NCBI RefSeq assembly: GCF_030551255.1
Contig: NZ_CP130630.1
Coordinates: 4,631,501-4,695,500 of the forward strand
DNA length: 64,000 nucleotides
Origin: Streptomyces sp. NL15-2K
Lineage (GTDB): Bacteria; Actinomycetota; Actinomycetes; Streptomycetales; Streptomycetaceae
Direction of reading: 5' to 3'
Part shown: piece after piece, positions 36,244 to 45,900 of the stretch
Position numbering within the stretch: the first letter of the stretch is position 1
Layout: every line of letters begins with the position of its first letter
Made by a program: the position numbers and the translations under genes
The notes under the pieces: generated by a model
Told to the model about the DNA's origin: nothing
Database searches by the model: none
What the model saw: the letters and a program-made list of their open reading frames with translations, nothing else

Positions 36244-36404
36244 TCCCACCCCATATGCATGATTCACGACGCACGTCACGGCATGTATGACGTGCGGACC
36301 AAGGCACTGCAAAAGTCGGCGAATCCGTGGCGGCACCCGCACAATTCAGCTCACGAAGATCGCCTCCCCGTTGCCGCTGAGTCACGCCCGTTGACCGCTT
36401 CTCA

Positions 36405-36980
36405 TCACCCTGCACGAACCGCGCGGGTCAAGTGCCGCAGGTACTGCTCCCCCAGTTGGCCGGACTTCTCCATCGCGTCCAGCCAAGCGGCGTCACGATT
36501 ACCCGACAGCGAAACCTCCAGAGCGGCAAGAGCCTCTTCTTGACGCGCGAAGAACGCGGGCTCCGGAGCGGGAATGCCACTCTTTTCGAGTTGCCAGTCG
36601 ACGTGACGCGCGAAGCGGGCTACCCACTCCTCAAGAGAGACCGGGGCATCATCAGGCAGATCACCTGTCGCGGATCGGCAGTACAACTCGAGGAGCATGG
36701 CAGCGGTATACGGATAGTAGACGTCACCTACCGGATCCTCGTCCAGCACGTCGAGAACTTCACCCAACGAGGATTGGAGCTGCTCGACATCCTCGAGACT
36801 CACCGCGTTCTCGTCATCACTGGAGATCTGAGCGAGGCGAATAGATTCAGCCCTTCCAGGAATCCCTCCGGACAGCATGAGCCATTCGTCGGACAGATCA
36901 GACTCGAAGATCGGAGCAAAACGCCTCATCGCGACGCGAAGCCTCAGGATTCGTCGAGAATTTTCGAGACTTTCCGGCAT
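36405..36980 (-). CDS. Hypothetical protein, probable immunity to the RHS deaminase-like toxin
   Basis: Acidic soluble protein of 191 aa (SLEDVEQLQSSLGEVLDVLD; VSLEEWVARFARHVDWQLE) without a motif I know. It starts 6 bp after the stop of the giant RHS gene and in the same direction, the position of the cognate immunity gene. Low pI is usual for immunity proteins of nucleic-acid-acting toxins. Function inferred from position. Confidence 0.75.
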   Translation of the reverse strand: MPESLENSRRILRLRVAMRRFAPIFESDLSDEWLMLSGGIPGRAESIRLAQISSDDENAVSLEDVEQLQSSLGEVLDVLDEDPVGDVYYPYTAAMLLELYCRSATGDLPDDAPVSLEEWVARFARHVDWQLEKSGIPAPEPAFFARQEEALAALEVSLSGNRDAAWLDAMEKSGQLGEQYLRHLTRAVRAG

Positions 36981-36986
36981 GTCCTC

Positions 36987-39900
36987 TCACCTCCTGCCAA
37001 AACTGAAGGAGCGTTGTCCCCACCTGAACTGGAACTTCGGGATGCCCTTGAGGAAGTAGTTGATCCTACCCTTCCAGCTGGCGGGGCCAGTCAATTGTCC
37101 CCCCGCATCCCGAATCGAATTTTCGCAGTAGGGACACACATTTCTGCTGGCGCCCCCGTCAATTGCCGTCCACCCCTGGTTTGCGATGTGCTGCAGAGCA
37201 TTGGCTTCAGCATGCTCGGCCGGGTCGTTCAGCGCCGGCACTTCTCCGGCACGAAGAGCCCCGACCTGCGCGGCTGCCAGCCCATCTCCGCTGGCAGCAA
37301 TCACGGAGACTACGCCGTCTCCCGTGTCGGCGCGAACCACAGAAACAGTCTGGTTCTTGTATGGCCTGCCTCCATCCCTCGAACCGTCATGAATCGCGCG
37401 CCGGATTTCCTCGGCACGGTCGACGTTGTCGCAGTTGTGGACGAGGACCGGCGTGTTTCCGGCTTCCACGTAGTAGGTGTGGAGGCTGCCGATCGTGAGG
37501 TCGTACGTCGTGGTGTTGGCGTGGTACAGGCGGATGCCGGTGACCTCGGTGGTGCCGGTCGGGGTCTGGAGGGTGTCTCCGGAGTGGAGGTCCTTGGCGT
37601 CGACGAACGCCGACTGGGTCTCGTCGTAGAACGGGTGATGGAACGTCGTCGTCAGGTGCTCGTCCTGTGCGGGCGTCGCGCTGCTGACCGCCGCCACCGG
37701 AGCTGTCGCCGGCTCCTGGCCGTGGCCGTGGCTCGCTCCCAGTGCGCCCAGTACCGCCGCCGAGGCCGCGAGGCCGAACGCCGCCTTGCGCGCCACCTTC
37801 CGGGCCAGGGATTTCGCCCCGCCTCTCACCGTCTGCTTCGCCGCCGACCCGGGTGTCTTCTTGAGGGTGACGTCGACGAAATCGTGGTCCGTGTGCGTCA
37901 CGATCACCGCGGTGACCTTGTGCGCCTGCGTACCGGCCGTTCCAGGCACCGAGTTGGTGATCGTGTCACCCACCCGCACCTGGTCGATCGCCTTCGCCGA
38001 GCCGTCGGCCATCAGCACGCGCGTCGAGCCCGTGAAGCTGTGCACCGGGCAGCTGTTGCCCGACTCCGACTGACTCCTCGTCCCCGCCCCCTCAGCCTCC
38101 GCACGAGAGGCGGCCGCGTCCGTGGCATCAGCCGCCGCGGAATCCCCTGCCTCAGTGGCCCCCTTCCCGAACAACCCGCCCACGGCCTCCATCGCCTTGG
38201 GCGCCACCTTCGCCAGCAGCTTCCCGCCGAGCTCACCCAGCTTTCCGCCCGCCGCACCCAGAACCGCGCCCTCGACCGCCGAGCCCGCGAACGCGCCCAC
38301 GCCGCAGTCACCGCCGCCGTTCTGCGCGCACTTGAAGCCCTGCTCCACCAGTGAGCCGGCCGCGCCCGCGAGCGCCGCGCAGCCGATCGTGCCGACGCCC
38401 GCGGTCGCCGCCTCGCAGCCCGCGAACACCGCCGTCGAGACCACGAACGAGGTGATCGCGGCGGCATGGTGCTTCACGAACTTCGCCGCCGTCTTCGCCG
38501 CCGAGACCGTCGCGTGATACGCCGTCCGCGTCGCATGGGCGACCGCCTTCGCGGCCTTCTTCACCGCGTGCGCGACCTTGTGGGCCGCGTGCTTGACCGC
38601 GTGCACCACGCGGTGCGCCGCGTGCGACACCTTGTGATACGCGGTATGCACCGCATGCACCGCCGCGTGATACACGCGTCTGACATGGCGTGACGCGTAG
38701 TGGTACACGCGCCGCGTCACGCGCACCGTCGCGTGGTACACGTCCCGCACGTGGTGCACGATCCTGTGCGCCACGTGCTTGACCGCGTGGACGATCTTCC
38801 GTGCCACGTGCTTGACCGCGTGGTAGACCTTGTGCACGACGTGCTTCACCGCGTGCTTGACGTGGTGCACGGCCTTCTTCGCCCCGCACACCACGTCGTA
38901 CCAGGAGCAGTTGCCCGACTCGTCCGTGCCGGCCATCGGGTTGTCGTCGACGTAGGCGAACGGGTTCGCCGCCACCGAGTTGGGCACCGCGTCCAGCGAC
39001 AGGCTGTCCTTGTTCAGGAACTGGCCCGTGCCGGGGTTGTACCAGCGCGATGCCGTCCCCACGTCCCCCGAGCCCGGCTCCGTCCAGCCCGACTGGAAGC
39101 CCAGCTGACCGGTGACCGTGTCGGTCGGGGAGACCACCTTGCCCAGCGGGTCGTACGACGCCGAGCCCGCCAGGGACGTCGCGCCCGACGTGAACGTACC
39201 CACCACGTCGTTGTGCTGGTCCGTCAGCGCCAGCACCCCGCTGCCGCCCGTCGGCTTGACGCCGATCACACCGCCCGCCGGGTCGTACGTGTAGGTGTTG
39301 TCGCCGTCCGAGGCGATCGTGTTGTCCGGGCCCGAATAGGCGAAGGTGCGCGTCGACTGCTGCGCGGTGTCCGTGTCGGTGATGTTCCGGCCCAGCGCGT
39401 CCAGCGTGTACGACTGCGTCCCGGCCGTGATCTGGCCGCCGAACGCGTCCGTCTTGTAGGCCACCGACCCCGACGCCTGCGATTCCTGCGTCATCGTGCC
39501 GCGCGCCGAGTAGCCGTAGGTGTGCGTGCCGTCCGACGTCAGCTCGTCACGGGCGTCGTACGTGTACACGTCCGCGCCGTTGCGGATCCGGTTGCCCGAG
39601 GCGTCGTACGCGTACTGCGTCGTGCTCGTGCCGTTGTTCCACGACGTCAGACGGTCCGACCAGTCGTAGGTGTAGGTGTTCGCCGACGCGCCCGACACCC
39701 CAGTGGTCGTCTTCGACGTCAGGTTGCCGTTGTGGTCGTAGCCGTACGTGAAGCTCGCCACCGTCGACGCGCCCTGCGTCAGCACATCGCTCGTCAGGTC
39801 GTGGGAGCTGTTGTAGCCGAAGGTGCGTGTCTGGCCCGTCGAGCCGTACTTGACCGACTTCAGGTCGTTCAACTGGCCGTAGGTGTACGTCAGTTGTGTG

Positions 39901-42900
39901 CCGGTCGCCGGATCGTCCAGCGAGGACAGGCGGCCTGCCGTGTCGTAGCCGTACGACGTGGTGCCCGCCGCGTCCGTCCGGGTCAGCATCGACGCGTCGT
40001 CGTTGTAGGTGAAGCTGGAGGAGCCGGCCGAGCCCGACGCCGTGAGGACGTCGCTACGGTCGTCGTACGTGAACGCGTCGTGTGTGGCGGCCTGGTGGTC
40101 CACCGCGCCCGCGATGCCCGCCTCGTCCGTGTCCGCCGACAGTACCCGGCCGTCCGCGTCGTAGTCGAAGCTGCGCTTCGCCGTCGCCGCGTCCGCGCCG
40201 GAGCCGGACATGGTCTTCAGCTGGCCGTTGGCGTCGTACGTCATGGACGTGGTGACACCGCCCGGCAGTGTGGCCGTGGTGAGCTGGCCGTCCGCGTCGT
40301 AGGCGAAGGTGGTCGTCGAGTCGGCGGCCGAGGTGTACGTGGCGGTCGTCGGCTCGGTCACCTTCTCCTGCTGGCCCCACGGCGTGTACGTGTAGCGCCA
40401 GGAATTGCCCCGGCCGTCGGTGAAGCGGGTGCGGTTGCCCGCCGCGTCGTAGCCGAAGGTCGTGGTGATCGAGGTGAATGCGTCCACCGGCTCGACCTGC
40501 TGCGTGATCGTGCTCGCCGCGTCGTACGTCCAGCGTGTGGTGTGGCCGTTCGCGTCGGTCGCCGCCGTCAGGTTGCCCACGCCGTCGTACTGCTGCGACG
40601 TCTGGGCGAGCAGGTTGTTGTTCGCGTCGTACTGCTTGTCGTACGCCGGGTCGCCCGCGGCGTTGTAGTCGGTCTCCGTCCAGGTGCCGTCCGCCAGGAT
40701 CGTCTTCTGCTGGTTGCCCTGGAAGTCGTAGGTGTAGTGGGTGGTGTTGCCCGCGCCGTCCGTCACCGAGGTGACGTCACCGGCCCGGTTGTAGCCGTAC
40801 GACGTCTGCACGCCGCCCGGCGAGGTGGTCGACGCGGTGTGCGCGCCGTACGGGTTGCCGGTGGTGATGGCGTACGAGTTCGTGGACGTCAGCGTTCTCG
40901 TCGACGGATAGCGCTCCATCGTCGTCGAGGTGAGCTGCCTGCCCAGGAAGTCGTACGTCGCCTGCGTCTGCGCGCCCGTGGCGTCCGCCGCCGACAGTTG
41001 GTCGCCCGCCGTGTCGTACGTGGCGTGCGTCTTCGAGCCGTCCGGTGCCGTGATCTGGGCGAGGTTGCCCGTCTGGTCGTAGAGGTACGAGGTGGTCCTG
41101 CCGCCCGGGCTGGTCTCGGAGGTCTGGTTGCCCTCGCTGTCGTACGTCCACACGGTGGTGCCGGCGTTGGGCGAGGAGGCGCCCGCCGGGGTGTACGACG
41201 GCAGTGTCTCGGAGACCTTGTCGCCGTCGGCGTCGTACGCCGTCGTCGTCACCAGACCGTTCGGGTCCTGCTCCTCGACGCCCTCGCCGAAGGTGTTGAA
41301 GCCGCTGGTGGTGACGGGGTGCACGGTCGCCGCGGTGGTGCCGTCGGGCTCTGCCTGGACGGCGGGCGCGGTGGTGACCGCGAGGTTGCCCGCCTCGTCG
41401 TAGGCGTATGTGGTCGTGTTCTGGTCGGCGTCCGTCGTGGACGTCGGCAGGCCGCGCTTGTCGTACGCGTACTTGGTCGTCTGCTCGTCGGAGGAGCCGA
41501 CCGTGCCGCCGGTGCGGCCCTTGCCGTACAGCGAGGTGACGTCAGTGGCGGACAGAGCCCGCTGGTACACCTGCACATCGCCGACCGAGCCGGCGACGAC
41601 GTCGCTCGTGGTGCCGTTCGCCGTCTCGGTACCGCCGATCGACAGCGGCCCGGTGCCGGTCCACGGCGAGGTGTCGGTGGCCGAGCCCGCCTGTGCGCCG
41701 TTGATGTACAGCTTCATCGAGCCGGTGGTCGAGTCGAAGACGCCGACCAGGTGCGTCCAGGTGTTCAGCGTCGGCGCCGCGGTGGCCGTGGCGTCGTAGA
41801 ACGCGGACGGGGAGGCCGCGTCCGAGCTGGCCGCATGGAAACGGTAGGCGTTGTCCGCCTTCGAGTACTGCAGGTAGAAGGAGGCCCGGTTGGTGCCGCC
41901 CTGCGCGACGAAGGTGCGGTAGGTGGAGGTGTCGGCGAGGTTGACCCAGGCGGAGACCGTGTAGGAGGCGGTCGTGTCCAGGGCGGGGCTGTTGGTGGCG
42001 ACGACGCCGCCGGTGCCGGTGGTCGTGCCCGCGAACTTCGCCGCGCTGTCCGACCAGGTCACGCCCGACCCGGCGGTGGCGGTGTTGCCGGTGCCGGAGG
42101 CGTCGGTGACATTGCTGCCGGAGGTCTGGTTGAGCTTCCACCAGCCGGCCGGGTGCCCGGAGGCGTCGCCGTACAGCGTCTCGCTGAGCAGGTTGCCCAT
42201 GTCGTCGTACGTGCTGGTGGTGGTGCGGTCGTAGCCCGAGGAGTCGTGGTCGTTCTCGGTGGCCACCTGGTCGTCCGGGGTGTACGACACCGTGGTCACG
42301 CGGTCCACGCCGGTCGGGTCCAGCTCAGTGGACGTGGTGCGGGAGGCCGCGTCGATCGCGTACTTGGTGACGGTCTCGCCGTTGTCGGTGGTGGACTGGG
42401 TGAGGTTGCCGGCCGCGTCGTAAACGTCCGACTCCAGCACGTAACTGCTGGTGCCGTCGGCGCTGGTCCGCTTCACCGTCGCGGTCAGGCCGTCGTCGGT
42501 GTACGTGTACGCCGTGGTGTTGCCCATCGCGTCGGTGACGGACGCGAGCCGCCCGGCCGGGTCGTAGGCCCGGGAGGACTCCGTCAGCAGGGCCGCCGTC
42601 TGCGGGCTCACCGGGTCGCCGGTGTACATCAGGCCCTGCGTGAGCAGGTCGCCGTTGTCGTTGTAGGTGTACCGGGTCTCGTTGCCGGCGCTCGTCACCT
42701 CCTTGGTCTTGTTGCCGGAGGTGTCGTACGAGTACGTCGTGGTGTCGCCGTTGGACGCACCCGCGACGGCGTTGGCGTCCGACTCGGTCAGCAGGTGGTC
42801 GTAGGCGTCATAGGTCTGGGTCTCGGTGCGTGCGGTGTCGCCGCCGCTCGCGTCGGAGACGGTCTGCGAGGTGACGTTGCCGTCCTCGTCGTAGACGGTC

Positions 42901-45900
42901 GTGGAGACGGCGGAGTGCGTGGCGCCGGTGACGCGGTCGATGAGGGGCGGGTCGTCCTCCTCGACGACCTGGCCGGCGGCGTCGTAGCGGTAGGTCGTCA
43001 CCAGGCCGTTCGGGTAGGTGTCGGAGACCACTTTCTGGGTGCGGACCTGGCCGATGCCGTCGTAGGTGTAGGTGGTCACCAGACCGATGGCGTCGGTGGT
43101 GGAGGCCACGTCGCCGTTCTTGAGGTACGCCACCTGGTTGGCCGCGCCGCCCGGCGAGACCGTCTTCACCGGCAGACCCTTGGGCACCACGCCGCCGTCG
43201 GCGGAGGGGTAGGTGCTGGTGCCGTCGCTGTAGACGGTGGAGGTGGTGCGGCCGCTGGGAAAGCCGGGCACGGCCGGGCCGGTGATGGCGGTCTGGTTGC
43301 CGGCCGAGTCGTACGTGTACTGGGTGAGGTACGTGGTGTCGGTGGCCGAGGCCGACCGGCCGTCGCGCTCGGTCAGTAGCTGGTCGTTGCGCGGGTCGGC
43401 GGTGGTCAGCTGGGCCGTGGTGTCGTCGGGGTAGTACGTGTAGTACTCGGTGTCGCACTTGTTCGCGGCCTGGTCCTGGCAGGACGTGGAGGACACCACG
43501 TTTCCGCGCACGTCGTGACCGGTGATGGTCATGGCCCCGTTGGGGTCGGTCACGGTGTGCTCGAAGCCGGCCGAGTCGTAGCCGAAGCTGGTCTTGTTGC
43601 CCAGTCCGTCGATCTCGGTCAGGGCCCGGTTGCCGTTGGTGACGTCGTAGGTGTACGTCAGCGTGGAGCTGGTCGGCGAGGTGACCTTCACCGTCTCCAC
43701 GGGCAGCAGCCCGGTGGAGTTCTTCGCGGCCTCGAACTGCCCGGCGACGTCCGCGGCGGAGAGCTGGGAGCGGAAGAGGGCGACCTCGGCGACGGAACCC
43801 TTGAAGTGGGTCGCGTACCCGGTGTTGCTGGTGGAGCTGGTGTGCGCCTCGTCCGGCCAGTTGCCGCCGTTGAAGCCGGCGCCGACGTAGGTGTAGGTCT
43901 GCCCGGACATCGCGGCGGTGCCGGTCTGGGTGCCGACCAGAGTGCCGTCGAGGTACATGGACTGGCTGGTGGCGCTCGTCGACAGCACGACGTGGTGCCA
44001 CTTGCCGTCGGTGACGGCGGCGGCGGAGGCGAGGGGCTTGGTGGAACCGCCGGAGAAGTAGAACTCGCCGTGCAGCTTGCCGCTGCTGCCCACGTACAGC
44101 ACGGGCGTGTAGCTCGTGGTCGTGGTGCCCGCGCTCAGCGGGTCCTTGGACGCGCCGAGCAGGACGCCGTCCGCCGTGGTCGTCTTGAACCACATGCTCG
44201 TCGACTCCGCGCCGGAGCCCGGCACCGAGTTGCCCGGCAGCGTCAGCGAGGAGGTCGAGCCGTCGAAGGTGGCGGCCTTCTGGTCGCTGAAGGGCCCCGC
44301 GGTGCCCAGTGTCACGGCGCCGTAGGTGCCGTTGCCGCCGCGCACCTGGTCCACGGCCGTGGTCGCGCCGGCGGCCTCGCCGAGCCGGAAGTACTCCGAG
44401 GGCGCGTCCCCGAGGACGGCGCCGCGGTAGGTGTCGCTGGAGCCGGTGACGGTGGGGGCGCCGAGCGCCCAGCTGCCGCCGTTCTCGTCGGTGAGCTGCG
44501 ACAGCGCGGTGGTGTTCGTGTCGTACGTCATCGCCGCGTACGTCTTGCCGGACGGCCGCTTGACGCTGTTCAGCAGGCTCGCGCTGTGGGTGCCGTACGT
44601 GTAGAGGGCGTTGACGTCGGCCGCGACCAAGGGGCGTTCGTACCAGGCGACGTCCGCGACGGAGCCGTTGAAGTAGGTGGCGTAGCCGGTCTTGTCGGAG
44701 GTCGAGGAGTGCGGCTCGTCGGGCCAGCCGCCGCCGAGGAAGCCGGTGCCCAGGTAGTTGAACGACTGGTTCTTGCCGAAGGCGACCGCGCTCTGGATGG
44801 AGATCGTGCCCGAGCGCGAGCCGACCTTGGCGTTGTCCAGGTAGAGGCTCTGCGAGTTGCCGGCCGCGGACAGGACGACGTGGTGCCACTTGCCGTCGGC
44901 GACGGAGGCGGAGGTGACGATCGGGTTGATGCCGCCGCTGTACCAGAACTCGGCGTTCAGCTTGCCGTCGCTTCCGACGTAGACGGACGGCGTGTAGAAG
45001 CCGGCCGCCTGCCCGGAGCCGATCGGCTGGGAGGCGTAGGAGTAGAGCACGCCGGGCCCGGCCGAGGTCTTGAACCAGAGCGAGAGCGCGCCGGAGTCGG
45101 TGTCGTTGCCGAGGTTCTTCGGCAACGAGATGTCGGAGGAGGTGCCGTTGAAGCCGGCCGCCGGCGCGGAGGAGCCGGTCAGCGGGCCTGTCTGGCCGAG
45201 GGTGACGTTCTCGTACGTGGCGTCGGTGGTGCCCTCGTTGGCGAGAACGGCGTCCTTGGCGCTGGTGCCGGTGGTCTCCGACAGCGGCCAGAAGGCGTGC
45301 GGGTCGAGGTCGAGGGCCGCGTTCCGGTAGCCGGAGCCGGTGGTGTAGCCGTACACCGTGCACTTGGTGGTCGACAGCGGCGAACAGACCTTGGTCAGTT
45401 GGTCGCCGGTGTAGCCGTAGGTCCACGTCTGGGCCGTCGTCGCGTCGCCGGAGGTGACGGGATCGGTGACGACGCTCGCCACGTGCGCGGCGAGCGCGCC
45501 GGTCGGAGTGGACCAGGTGAGGTTGAGGGAACGGGCGGAGACCGCGGAGGTCATCTTGGTGATGTGGCCGCTGGTCCAGGTGAGGTTGACGGCGCGGCCG
45601 TTCGCGTCGGTCACCGAGGTCAGGCCGTAGGCGCCGGCACCCAGGGACTGGGTGAAGGTGTAAAGGGTGTCGTCCTTGTCGGTCAGGGTGTAGCCGCCGG
45701 TGACCGACGTGAAGGTGGCGAAGCGTCCGTTGCCGGGTGTGAAGGTGCCGTCGCCGTTCTTGCCGTACCCGACCTGGGAGCCGTCGGGGTAGGTCACCTG
45801 CACGCTGGCGACCGCGCCCGAGGGGGTGTACTGCTCGGTCGCCCGCGCGTCGAAGATGCTCGACCAGCCGGTGCCGAACGCGCCCGTCCAGCGCGCGTCG

